From positions 5,706,001 through 5,770,000 of the forward strand of contig OX485809.1 of the NCBI GenBank assembly GCA_950295325.1: 64,000 nucleotides of DNA, read 5' to 3'. The notes under the pieces are model-generated. The model was given only the letters and a program-made list of their open reading frames with translations. It ran no database searches and had not been told where the DNA came from. This document shows, piece by piece, positions 46,150 to 57,660 of this stretch. Source of the DNA: Polytrichum commune. Its lineage: Eukaryota; Streptophyta; Polytrichopsida; Polytrichales; Polytrichaceae. Both the position numbers and the translations under genes were made by a program. Each line of letters begins with the position of its first letter. The first letter of the stretch is position 1.

Positions 46150-47900
46150 AATCTGTCAGACTGGAAACCTCAAAGAAACTCTCAAATTCCTCCATACCAA
46201 ACAGGTGTTCAAATTCAAGTACTCGTCTCAACAACCCTTCTTTGGCTGCCGCCAGCATTCCAATGTGAAACTTACGTCATGTGCATTTGAATATGAAACA
46301 GCCGTTCCTCAAAAATTGAGGTCGTCGCTCAACAACCCTTTTCTTTGCTGCATTAGGTATGTGAACATCTGAATGTGCCTTTGACAATGAGGAAAGAGTT
46401 TCTACGATTTAAAGTATTCGTCTTATCAACATGAACCCTTCTCTTTCTGCATTTTGGGAATAACGTCATGCGCATTTGATGTGACGGAGTTCTTGAAAAT
46501 TGAAGTAATCGTGTCAAAAGCCCTCGTAACATTCAGTGCTACATGTTAAGAGCATCATGCATCTTCTGGCTCTGGATGTGTCCCGTTTCAAAAGCTTTTG
46601 TGATGTCTCGAGATTGAGTGAAAATAAAATAAAAATAGGGAGTTTTGGCCTTATTGCGAATGGGGGTGGATGTTTCTTTGGCTTGCTTCTCGCTGGAAGG
46701 CTCGAAGAAACTGATCATGAACACATTTGCTATGAAAGAGCGCTTCAAAGTTTGTACTTGTCACCTCAACAACCCTCATTAGCTGGAAGCATTCTGTGAA
46801 CATCATGCATTTCTGGCTCTGTCCTGCTTTACTTTTATTTCTTGAGAATAGATTTTGTAGCAGTTGAAGCTTGCCGTTGTGAGGATAATAATAAAAATAG
46901 GTACACTAAATATGATATTTAGTGTTACTTACTATTTGGATTTACACAGTGCTATATATATTTTTCTACTATTGATGTAGTTTTATTACCAAGTAAGAAT
47001 GTTAATGTTCTATACTGTCCAAACTACCAGTGTCATCTTTGTTTGGTAAAAAATGGGATATACAGTAAATGGATATACCATTGCATAATTTCAAATAGTA
47101 AGAGACACTAAATATCATATTTAGTGCACTTTTCTTCTGTTTTTATGCAACGGATGTACTCTGTTTTGTACAATTGGTCTGTCAGCCTCACCGGAAGCTG
47201 CGAAGAAACTCAACACACTTTTGAATTTGAATTTGATAGAAAGATTTCTTTGAATTATAGTTATCGTCACAACAATCCTTCTTTGCTGAATCCTGTCACT
47301 GAAATGCAAGAGTTCCACAAATTATAGTATTCGACTCAACAACCCTTCATCACCAAATCTGTGAACATTGTGCATTTCTGGCTGTGTCTCGTTTCAAATT
47401 TTCCTGATGTTCTTGAGAACACATTTTATAGCAGTCAAGCTCGTCAGTGTGAAAATTAGGTTTTGAAGTAGGGATTCTTCTTCTGTTTTTAGGCAACAGA
47501 GGTACTCTGTTCTGTACACTAGAAGCCTCGAAGAAATTCAACACACGGTTTGATATGAAACGACTCTTCAAATTGTACTCGTCTCAACAACAGCCCTTCT
47601 TCCCTGCATTTCGTAAACATCGTGCAGTTCCAGTGCTTGCCCCCTTCAAACTTTTTTTGATGCCTTGAGATCATCAGATTGTACATCAGTCTGCAAGCTC
47701 GTCGTTGAGAATATATCTGAAACGTCGAAAGAATTCTCGAAGTTAAATTAGTTGTCTCATCAGCAACAACCCTTCTTTGCTGCCAGCATTCTGTATGAAC
47801 ATCGTGCATTTCGAGCGCTGTCCCCTTCCAAAGCTTTTTTGATGTCTCGAGAATAGATTTGACAGCATTGAAGCTAAATTTCTCAATCGTGCAAATTAGT
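46150..47900 (+). repeat. Degenerate tandem array of about eight units
   Basis: Units repeat TCGTCTCAACAACCCTTCTT, TGCTGCATTCTGTGAACATC, GTGCATTTCTGGCTCTGTCC, CGTTTCAAAAGCTTTTTTGA, TGTCTCGAGAATAGATTT and GCAGTTGAAGCTCGTC. A longer unit of about 350 bp adds CTTCTGTTTTTATGCAAC(G/A)G, TGTACTCTGTTTTGTACA and GAAGAAACTCAACACAC. Early units (46.2-46.5 kb) are short and diverged. A family M MITE at 46904-47126 interrupts it. No consistent open frame exists across units on either strand. Confidence 0.75.
46904..47126. mobile_element. MITE-like element, family M, inserted in the 46-48 kb array
   Basis: The left terminus is CACTAAATATGATATTTAGT then GTTACTTACTATTTGGATTT; the right is TCAAATAGTAAGAGACACTA then AATATCATATTTAGTG. 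The flanks are TA on the left and CA on the right, one transition apart. It lies between two units of the array, so it postdates array expansion. Confidence 0.8.
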
Positions 47901-48363
47901 TCTAAAAAATAGTGTGTTTTTTCCTCTTGCAGATAGAGCTTGGTTTTAGCTCCTTTGCATCTGAGGGCAGAGGCATTAAGTGCCACAATGAAGTGTAAGT
48001 ACTCCACTCGCAGTCAGTTTGTAAGGTACTGTAAGTTAGCTCCTTTCAGTTCTGCTGCATTTGCATACAAAATACGCGTGAAATTGAAAGGAGAGAATGT
48101 GGTAAAGGTACGCTTTTGATGATGGATCGGGTGATTTTAGTACACCAGATTGTTGATTGTAGTTGCGTAAGAAAATGAATCTTGTTGACGTCCTCAAACT
48201 GGCCACGAAATGAATGAGCACAAGTGTATGGGCATGAATGAGTCTGGTGCTTGTAACAAGTCACGCGTTTTAGGAAGGGCAGATTATTCAGGCTCCGCGG
48301 GTTCATCTTTGTCAATCTGCTTCGAGTGTTCTCATACATACTGTGTATTCTCTCTTTTATATT

Positions 48364-48735
48364 GGATGATATGACAATTTCATCAAAATTCTTTCCAAGT
48401 GACTTTGTGTGGGTGTCAAGAAAAACAACCTTCAAAACAATGAGTTGCCACTGTCTACTCAAAAGTCACATCACAATCTATATTCACGTTGTATAATTTG
48501 GAAATACTGTTTATATGAGAGGTCCAAAACGGCTTCCAAAATCATATAGGGGTCAAGACCTTTAAACGCTTTCAAAGCCCGATTTGGACCTCTTATACAA
48601 ACGATACTCTAAAGTTGTGCAACGTGAATATACATCATGATGTGATTTTGTGGTAGACAATGATAGCTTATTGTCTTGGACGATTACTCTTCTTGACACC
48701 CACACAAAATAACTTGGAAAGAATTTTGATGAATA
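48364..48735. repeat. Long imperfect inverted repeat (arms about 160 bp, loop about 50 bp)
   Basis: The left arm (48370-48530) reads TCATCAAAATTCTTTCCAAG, TTTGTGTGGGTGTCAAGAA, TATTCACGTTG and TATGAGAGGTCCAAA. The right arm (48582-48735), complemented, reads TCATCAAAATTCTTTCCAAG, TTTTGTGTGGGTGTCAAGAA, TATTCACGTTG and TATAAGAGGTCCAA. The arms differ by scattered substitutions and one or two small indels. The 138-residue minus-strand frame at 48046-48462 runs into the left arm and is not recognised. It could be a MULE-like element reduced to its termini or an intact fold-back unit. Confidence 0.8.
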
Positions 48736-50100
48736 GACAATAAGTATGAAAACACTAAAAGCTTTCAAGGGCTAAGGTGGGCATTTTTAAAACCACTCTA
48801 TAACCTATGACCGACAATATGTACCGTTGTTGTGAATTTGAAGCCCCGAATCTTTGACTCTAGTACAAGGTAGTTGATCCTCCACCACAATGTAGTTGGG
48901 TCCCCTATTAAAACTTGATATATGAGGATTAATACCCCCCTCCCATGTCAAAAAGATTTAGCAAAAAGAAAAAAGAGAACAAGAGATTCACATTGTGACA
49001 AAAAACAAAGTATTTTGGGGCCACATGACTACAAACTTTATGAGGAGTGCACTAGTGCAAAGGAGAAGTCCTCTTGAAGAAGGTTGCTTATTTAAATGCA
49101 TGCGTACAACTACTTTCCATTTCTCAAGCATCCAAGTGTTGTGATGACCAACCTACTTTGAAGTCATTTTTCTTACTGGCTACATGCAACTATCCACATG
49201 TCAATTTAAGTTCACTACAAGTGGTGCTTCCTGAATCTCCATGGTGAATCACATGGTTAAACGAATAGATATTTAATAGGAGAATGTTATTCTCTCCGCT
49301 TCTAGTGTTTCCCTTTCAAAATAGTCCCATCTCATATATATCGCAATCCTTTATGAATTACAAGACCCCAACCTCAATCAAAACCGCAATTACAGTAGTT
49401 TGCCAAGATCAAATCTAGGAATGGTTTTCGGGTTTCAATCTCCACATTGAATAATGCTCAAAAACATTCACCCACAAATCTGCAACATGTGGTTAAATGC
49501 TCTATATGCAAAAATGATATCATGTGCAATTTTTTGTTGTTGTTGAGGATGTGAATTTGTGAACATGCCTCTACCGTGTTGAGGTCAGTTTTAGACACCA
49601 ACATATTGAAGTCATGAATTTTCAAGGTGCCACAAAGGATTTTTTTTCCAGTCTTAAGCAATGACAGGATGCCATGTGGCACTTGGAAATATAACCAAAA
49701 TTATTTAAGTATGAAACTGACAGGCAGATAGAGAGCTCTCAAAGCATACTACAAAAACTCCTAATTGCATGTTTATAATTGCAAATAAGGCAATTTGTAA
49801 AGTGCAATATTTTGGTGCCAAAATGCGAATTTTTTGAGATGACAGATGGGATTTTGTAGTAGTTTTGAGTAATAGAAAAGTGACACAGGGCATTGTGCTC
49901 AACATACTCTAAAACCATCCTATAATCAAGTTTTTATTTTATTGTAAAATCAAGCAATACACATACGATTTCAATGATAAAAGTACTAGTGATAATATGT
50001 GTAAACAAAAAATTACATTCATATATAGTCACTAACATAAGTATACAAGTATACATTTGAATAATAATGAACCCTTGTCGTATGTATAATGTAAAACCCT
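48736..50100. other. Gene-free AT-rich region
   Basis: Short minus-strand frames (49458-49682 and 49705-49905) have no recognisable domain and no splice partners I can define. Confidence 0.4.
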
Positions 50101-50109
50101 AGTATTCAT

Positions 50110-52600
50110 GAATAGATTCATTGAGACTTTTTCATCCCCCAAATGTAATTCACAAGTATCTAAGTCTACAATATATGTCATAGAAGCTAATGCAATTATT
50201 ATTTCTAAATCTACCATCAAATGATCCGTAAGATCATAAGTCCACTTATTCTTGGTTCCTTTTTGATATCATCATAAACTGATCTCCATGTTTGATGGAC
50301 GGTCCATCAAGTCAAATGGATCCCTATACTCCACCCAACGATTAGCAAATTTTCTACGCATCCTATAAATCCTCGCAACAAACCAAACCTTAATTGAAGC
50401 TATTTTTTTTTGGTCTACCACATTTTTTTATAATTCTAGCTTCGGGTGTGTTCAAAAAACAAACTCCACAATCACAACCAAGATTAAACATAGTATGATG
50501 ATTTGCAATAATAAAGAATTTTGGCTTCAAATGTAATATGCCAGCCTTAATCCAAGTCAATCAATCTTTAGATAAAGTTGGATTGCCATTTAATAATTGA
50601 CTAACAAGTGTTCTTTTGAAAATTCTAGACTCCTCTACCTCTACATAAGCCACAACTACCATTTGTGACAACATCAGGTTTCATACCTAATTTTGTGCAC
50701 ATCTCTTGAGCCTCTTGAAATCCCAACTTCAAAGCTAGGACAATAAGATCATCATTTTCCACACAAGAATAGTCACCCAAATCAACTACTCCCAATCTAG
50801 AATGCTTCTCCATTTTTGTCCATATGTGCATTTGCTTCGTATGAGCCCTCACAAAGCTTAGACTAGTAGGGTCAACCTCAAATACAACATTGCGTGTTGA
50901 ATGCTTGTGAGCTTTCCACAAGATCACACCCACCATAGTTCCTCTCATTGGAAACCATACCACCAACTTTACTGAATTCTTTTCCACAAACATTTGATCC
51001 AAGCAAATTAAAAGGAACTTCCAAATGGTTGTACTTATCCTTTAAACAACTTGATAAGCAATGCCATGTAATGACATTAAATTTGCATGTCTAAATAAGC
51101 TTGGCGACTAATGAAACTTGTTTTTAAAAGAAAAGTATGGGTCCCTAAATGAAGCCAAAATTTCCACAAACGAAGAAAGAATGATACTTTTGATGCAACT
51201 TTATATCCATCAAACAAAGACAAGTGAGGTGAAAGAGAAACATCTATGTAGGAAGATATAATATGTAGGTAGCATTGTGTTCCCTTTGTCCTCTTCTTTA
51301 GATGTTGTGCACATTCTTGAAGTTGTAATAAACAACTCTGCACCTTTGTGGGTGCAAGTCATTGAGTTGCAATCCAATTTTGCCAATCTTCTCTATTAAT
51401 ATCTCCTTCCTGCAATCCATGCTGATCAACAAAGAAAGTTACATATACAAGATAGATGTGGTTGATGGAATTTTCGTGATGGGATTTCCAAAGACCCAGT
51501 TCTTGGGAACAACTGCATCCGCTTGTTATCAACGACACAATGAATCTTTACAGCCCCAAGTCTAGAATAATCGCCAACTGTGGTATATACAAGCTCAAAT
51601 TTTATTTTAGGAATACCAACTTCAAAGAGTTTGATTTTTTCAAGTGCTTCTTGAAGCCTAGATTTGTTCTCAACCAAGGTTTCTTAACTATCATTGGCAT
51701 AAATAGTTTTTGATTGTTCCAAGTCACTTTCTGACCCACGTTGCAATTCATAATTCTTCAAATGTCCACCTGAATTTATGTGTGACCATAAATAATTTGC
51801 ACATGCATCCCACGACTTGTTGCTATAGATCAGTGGTATCGTTCTTGACATTCATGACAAAAGATATGGAAATTTACATTCTTACCTTGATCCCTTGTTT
51901 CCAACTCCAATGCATCATGTTGACCAAGTTTCTTTATTTTTCGTCTTGTATTAAGGATCTCATGTTGCCACTTCTGGACATATTTGGTATATGCAAACTT
52001 ACTGCTTAAACGACTTGATGGTCCTGGTAAAGCCTCATCAAAGCTCTACATTGGTCACCTCAATCAAAGGTTCTTGAATTCTTGGTTGTTTGTTCATGAC
52101 ACCATTTGAATCATACCCTCTAAGGATATGGTGAATGCTATCGATGACAACATACGTTTGTTGGTACCTCCAACATTTGAAGAAGCTACCAATCGGATGT
52201 GTACAACATTCCCTCTTAACTTCATTTTCTGCTCTTGTTTAGATAAAAAAACACTTCCACCGGCACTCAACATCTGGAATTCGGATGTTGTTAATTCATC
52301 CTCTTTGATTGTCAACCTTATGTCAATATAGGTGGCACTCAAAGAAGTGAAAACAAATCCCAATTGGGTGTGTTCGTCATCACAATTTACACACACAACC
52401 TTGACTTTCAACTCTACATCCATAGCGTTAGATGCTCACAGATGTTGTAAAAACACACCACAAATTGCTTAGCAGTAATTTTCCAATTCTCTGCATTGCA
52501 TTCATACATTTGTTTGCCCATTTTTAGGAAGCAATCGACACAGATGAACTTATATTTAACATCACTGTGCTCCTTGCATCTCACCCAAGTAATTAACATG
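50110..52600 (-). pseudogene. Decayed multi-exon plant gene, family not named; possible WWE-like end
   Basis: On the minus strand, protein-like blocks follow in order: 52423-52117 (KVVCVNCDDEHTQLGFVFTS, then KQEQKMKLRGNVVHIRLV); 52046-51883 (KYVQKWQHEILNTRRKIKKL, ending at a GTAAGA donor); about 51768-51478 (coiled-coil ESDLEQSKTIYAND, then LQEALEKIKLFEV and VYTTVGDYSRLGAVKIH); 51050-50630 (NYGGC, KHSRLGVVDLGDYSC, LGFQEAQEMCTKLGMKPDVV); 50630-50400 (LHLKPKFFIIANHH, CDCGVCFLNTPEA); 50400-50110 (RMRRKFANRWVEYRDPFDLM, then KWTYDLTDHLMVDLE and TYIVDLDTCEL). In-frame stops occur at several points, and frames shift near 50.9, 50.63 and 50.40 kb, so it is dead. The KWxYD...YxVDL pattern of the last block resembles a WWE domain; this is inference. 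I do not recognise the family as a whole. Confidence 0.6.
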
Positions 52601-55600
52601 ATTTCTCATCATGGGTTTAAGAGCTTACATACATGGGCCTGCCACCCAACCAACACACATGAAGTAATGATGAGATGAAGAATACTAGATTACCTCATAG
52701 GTTATTGCTGCAAGATATAGTCACAAAAATAAGAAAAAAATTAACCTCTTCTAACAAGAGGATTGTAGTAGAAAAGTGTGCAAAATTCTTGGCATCTCAA
52801 GGACCCATTTTAAAATTACCATAATATATAGACTTATCATTTAAGTGTGCCTTAAAAAACAAGTGAGGGCATACCTGGAAGGCCTTTTAACGCATGGAAG
52901 CACAAACAAGTGTCTTCCACTAGCTCTGGTCCACCAATCTATGCACATGCAAACATAATGTAACAATGACTCAGACAATGTTGATGTTGAGGCATATTCA
53001 TCAAGTGTAGATAATATAGTTAGTCCGACTCAAATCTACATTACAGATTGAATTTGAGTTGAACTTATATACAACTAAGCATAAGTGGTTCAAAATGAAT
53101 GTTATGGATATGGTAGGCTAACATCAGCATACAACAATACCAACTTAGCAGGACATGTCATGCAATTAATTAACCGACTCATGAGCATAATATCCCACCA
53201 CCAATGACAAACATGATTCAATGTAAGCAACCAGCTGGATGCTGCTACCAAGTTCCACAACAACCCTCGCAACAGCAACATCAGCAAAGCCATCATAGCC
53301 ATCTTTCTAGGTGTTGACCCACAATAAACAATACATCCAAAGCTGAAAATTTTAATAACCAGCTAAATCTCACAGGAACTCAAAATAGCACTTCAAACTG
53401 CAGTACTCACCTGAACACATGAACAGACATATCCTTACACAACATCTCAAAATCATGAAAATTCCACCCACAACACCTTTGTTCTGAAAACCTCAAACCT
53501 TAGCTGCAATTACTGCACCTAAGCTGCTTTCACAACAATACCTTTTACGATTTACAAATGCAGACACTCTCCTAACCTCAATCCCACTACAACATCCAGT
53601 GCTAAGAGCTTCTGCAGCAACCACCCACCTGTACTTCACAGCATGAAGTTCGTCACACACGGCAGCTCAAAACTATGAAAATCTCACCCACAGTATAATG
53701 CGGCTACCGATCAAAGCCCACAATTTGATCCACATGAGCACCAAGATCAGGTAATAGTTCCAGCTAACCTGCTTCCACAACAACACTACCAGCAGCTGTT
53801 AATAAAACCATGATTGTAATCAACATGCTTACCAACTTTAGTGGGACCTGCAGGAGTTGGGTGGCATCTGCAACACACCCGGAGCCGTCTTGATGACTGA
53901 TATTTTCATGCAGAAACTACAAGTTAATTAGTTCCAGGAAAATTCGATTTAATTTCGCAAAAAAGAAAACTTGGTGATCTTTCTTGTGCAACTAATTACT
54001 GAAGGATAAAGGCCGGCCCGCAGAGTTTTTACTTTTTGCCTCGGAATTGAGAGATTCTGTAGATTAGAGTTTGTTCTCATGTGCGGTAAACATCCACAAA
54101 ACATGGACCCAATGGAAGTGATGCACAAGTGGAGAATCGGTTGACACTGTATGAAACAAATGAGAAACATTCAATGCAGCATTTTGCAAAATTCTCCATA
54201 ATCCTGCAGACCAATACCTGGGATCAGTTGCAACTAGAGCTTTGTCATCCCCCGAACTAAATTAAGAACCTCCTCTGAGATGTCATTTGATGGGACTTGC
54301 TCATCAAATCCGCAGTTCGCACGCTTTTTTCCCCCATCCTACAACCAAAGCCACCTACAAATTCGATCAAACCCCACTCCAGAGAATTCTGTTAGTAATC
54401 GAGACTAATGATCCCATTGTGGGACTTGCATAGCATAGCATTTGTAGCTCAAGCACAAGGAGCATTTGGGAAATTCCCGCATGGGAATAGGGATGGTTTT
54501 CCCACTATGAACATTCCCACTTTGACAAAATTCCCTCCTTTGGAAGGGAATTCTTACGTTTTTCCCGCACACAAGAGGAAATTAAGCCAAGAGGGAATGC
54601 TGTAGATCGCCCTTGTGAAGTTTGTCGATCAAAGACATTTATATATTGCAATGGTAGCCCGTCTACTTTGACAGAAGATGATTTTACTTTGCTTTGGTGA
54701 TATGCACTGTCATATTTCACCAGACTTTGTCTGATGTGTGCAGGAAAGGGTGTCGGCTAAATTTTGTTCAAGCAAAGTGGTTATCGACAGATCAAGAGTT
54801 AACTGACATTTCTTCTGATTATGATTGTCTCTGGTTTCAGGATTTAATTTATTGGGTTTCCCGAAGGGGCAGGCTGTTTCCAGGCCCCGATCATATGGGG
54901 CAACGTCCATCGATAAACACAAACGAAGTCTACCAAATCTCTTGAGCTCATGCACGGAGAATGGGTTGACAGCTACAAGTCTTGTTGTCTTCACTTTAAA
55001 TCGGCAGAAATAACCATTTTGACGCACTTGGAACATGTCAAGTAATGAAGACTTCGACCTTGATCATGCAACAATCTTGCCGGCTCATGTTCACGAACAC
55101 ATGAGTGTCGGAGATGCAGATTTCTTAATCCAGTGACCTGCATAACATTATGAGCCATTAATTAAGCTCAGGATATGTGCAAACCACATCCCTACAAGAA
55201 ACATCAAACTACTCATCTTCGGTTTGTCCTGGGGTTTCAGTGGGAAAACCATCACCCAGAAGGGATGCAGAAAGCTCATGCAAGCCAGATTGATTGCAAA
55301 GCTGTCTAAACCTCACAGAACAAGAACCTCAACTTTGGAGTAAAGGTGACAACCAGAAACTCAAGGTGACAACAAGAAATGAGAAACATATTCATCCTAG
55401 TTTCTTCCAATATAAAATATTTATTGCATAAAAGCTAGTGACCCTACCATACAAGTACAAGTGTTGCACATTTTGCAGAGGTCCTTCATATATGTACATA
55501 GCTACAACTTAAAACTTGTGTAACAAATGTATATGTAATATGAAAAGTGCAAAATACTACCTCTTTTGTGCACTCACGTATACTCGTATGGGTCATGAAA

Positions 55601-56590
55601 GGTGCACCCCTTGGGTATGATTCTACCATAATTTGTAATTTGGGCACGTTGTAGAATGCAATCCATGTGACGGTCTGAAAATTGGCATTTGATTAAGACT
55701 TTCATAATATTGAACTATTAGATTTGTGTTCCTTATTGAAGGAGCACTTGGACACCAAAGCTAGATTTGATGGCAAATATTTTCAAAGTAGCAGTTCATA
55801 AGTATTGTGTAGTGATTAGCAAGAGATTTTGCCTTTCACATTGACGAGGGTGTTTTCATTTGTCATAGTAAGGTTCATAATCACTTGTTTTTACTAAGGA
55901 TAAATTTAATGTTGTCCTAATTGTTGGAAGAGAGGGGGCTCAATATTAAGAGGTTAGGGCTATGTGGCATATTGAGATCATCTGTTTGGCTTGGAAACTA
56001 TCTCATCTGGTTAGCAATTGTAAGTCACACACATTGTCATTTCAAGTTGCAATGCAAAACTTAGAAGAGTTCAAAGTGCAGATTGTCTTTCTCTTTAAAC
56101 TGTGATTGGGCTCTCTCAATTATGGTGTTTACTATGAAACCTAAAATCGTTGGTATATTTAACATGCACATAGTGCAATCTCATTACAACACATGTCTTA
56201 TTGGCATTCACTCTAAACTACAAGCCTTGTCATTTACCACTCAAATGTGGATGTCTAAAAAAGAAGTGTTGTTGCTCCATCTCAATAATCTTATTTGATT
56301 CAAGTTCAAATGGTATCATTTACTTTATAATAATAAAGAACGTCAATGCTTTTGACACTGGCATGCTACATCCGTTCAGCCTCTCTTGATTAGTTCGCGT
56401 GAACATGGGGAGGAAGGGGCTTGATACCTATTTCGCTCAATATGCACAATCAATCTGCTGCAATTTTACTTCTGTAAATGACATCACTTCGTATCCTTGT
56501 TGTAAAGCAAAAATCATACAACACATACAGATTCAATAGGAACAAAAGACAAATAGTGAGTAGAGAGAACTGATTCAAAGAGTTCACAAC
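52601..56590. other. Region without a supported gene
   Basis: Weak coding hints only. Near 54605-54690 a + frame reads RPCEVCRSKTFIYCNGSPST then LTEDDF, slightly like a B-box finger, but it ends in a stop. At 54825-55013 a + frame reads GFNLLGFPKGQAVSRPRSYG then KRSLPNLLSSCTENG, overlapping a 108-residue minus-strand frame. Neither has clear exons around it. The rest (53.0-54.3 and 55.1-56.6 kb) shows no structure I can name. Confidence 0.4.
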
Positions 56591-56599
56591 TCAGTTAGA

Positions 56600-56760
56600 A
56601 GCCGACATGGAATTCCAAACGATCTTTGAGTTTTCACTACGTCTCTGGAGGGTACGGAATGACTCAAGCAAATTGTTGTAGTCACGTTTGAGATCCTCAA
56701 TATAAAGCAAAACAGCTTCATGAGTTCTCAAAAAAGATAGATGTACAAGGGAGAGAATTA
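56600..56760 (-). pseudogene. Short coiled-coil coding fragment
   Basis: The minus strand reads FLRTHEAVLLYIEDLKRDYN then NLLESFRTLQRRSENSKIVW, about 48 residues ending at a stop. The heptad-like hydrophobic spacing looks like real protein. A loosely similar segment (SHEETLWNENQALLLFRDEM) occurs on the minus strand near 60.85-60.95 kb. No parent gene is identified. Confidence 0.3.
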
Positions 56761-56809
56761 AGGTCTAACACTTGTTTGTTGGGTGCCCTATTGAAACTTC
56801 ATTATTTAG

Positions 56810-57660
56810 CACTACAATGTCTGTGGTATTTAGTGTCATGTACACTATTTGTGAAGGGCCTAAACTAGATGCCTAGAGGTCTCAAAGTGTCATGTTTGCT
56901 AATTGCCAACGTGATACTATTCATTAACATGAGTAACTTTTTGAAGTGAAAATTTATTTACATTATGACATTTATCGTAGCATATTAGGATACTAGAGAT
57001 GATAAGGTTACGTTCTAGTATGCAAGGGGAAGATATTTTTGAGCATACTAATGCCGAGTGTCGATTGTCTATAATTTTAGTCAACTTCTAGACCATTGTG
57101 TGACATAGGCATCCACCTCATAACACTACTGAACATATTTATGCCAAGGTATTAGTAAGCACACTTAAACGCCAAGTGTCATGTGTCACGGTATGCGGCG
57201 TCAACGGTCGCATCTTATCAGTTGGGTTTCATCCATCTAGATTTGGACGGATGAATCTTAGTTATGAAGAGGAAGGCTCCTAAGTGAGGAGCCTCCTCCT
57301 TGGCTTGGCATTCTTGCCAAGTGAGAAGGAAGAGAGACAAACACTCATAAGAGCTCTAATCTCTCTTTGAATGCACACAATGAGTCAAGCTATCTCTCAC
57401 TCCACCACGGGAGAATCCGAGAGTGTAAGAAAGGGGAGAATGTCGAGGTGTGTTGTTTATGTGGACTTTACTATGTTTTAGTGTTGTTTGTTAGTGGTGG
57501 TTGGTATTCGAGCTGCAGTGACACATGATCGCTATTTACACGACACATGAGGTGACACTAATGGTGAAGTGTCGGTCATTAGTGTAGCCTAACATACGCC
57601 TCAACATAGGGCAAGTGACATTATTATGCATGTGACACTAAATACCATAAATGGTGTGGT
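56810..57660 (+). mobile_element. MITE-like element family E, copy 3, with nested LTR-like insertion
   Basis: The left end is CACTACAATGTCTGTGGTAT then TTAGTGTCATGTACACTATT; the body has GGGCCTAAACTAGATGCCTA and TTTTTGAAGTGAAAATTT; the right end is GTGACACTAAATACCATAAA then TGGTG. Removing the insertion at 57184-57545 restores GTGTCATGAGGTGACAC, exactly as in copy 2. There is no coding capacity. Confidence 0.75.
57184..57545. mobile_element. Solo-LTR or TRIM-like insertion, 362 bp, CATG target duplication
   Basis: It begins TGTCACGGTATGCGGCG and ends TTTACACGACA (TG...CA), flanked by CATG on both sides (57180-57183 and 57546-57549). Near the 3' end TGGTATTCGAGC resembles the plant initiator-Met tRNA primer-binding sequence TGGTATCAGAGC, suggesting LTR, primer site and a truncated remainder. 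A direct duplication of four bases fits an LTR-type integrase less well than five, so the class is tentative. The internal palindrome GGCTCCTAAGTGAGGAGCC would form a small hairpin. Confidence 0.55.

Noticed and set aside
45760-46151. Overlapping 118- and 102-residue minus-strand frames with a hydrophobic segment
   Set aside because: They run into a MITE at the 3' end, overlap each other in two frames, and match no family I know.
54605-54690. B-box-like zinc finger (CEVCRSKTFIYC)
   Set aside because: Cys spacing is one residue off, the downstream Cys/His ligands are missing and the frame stops.
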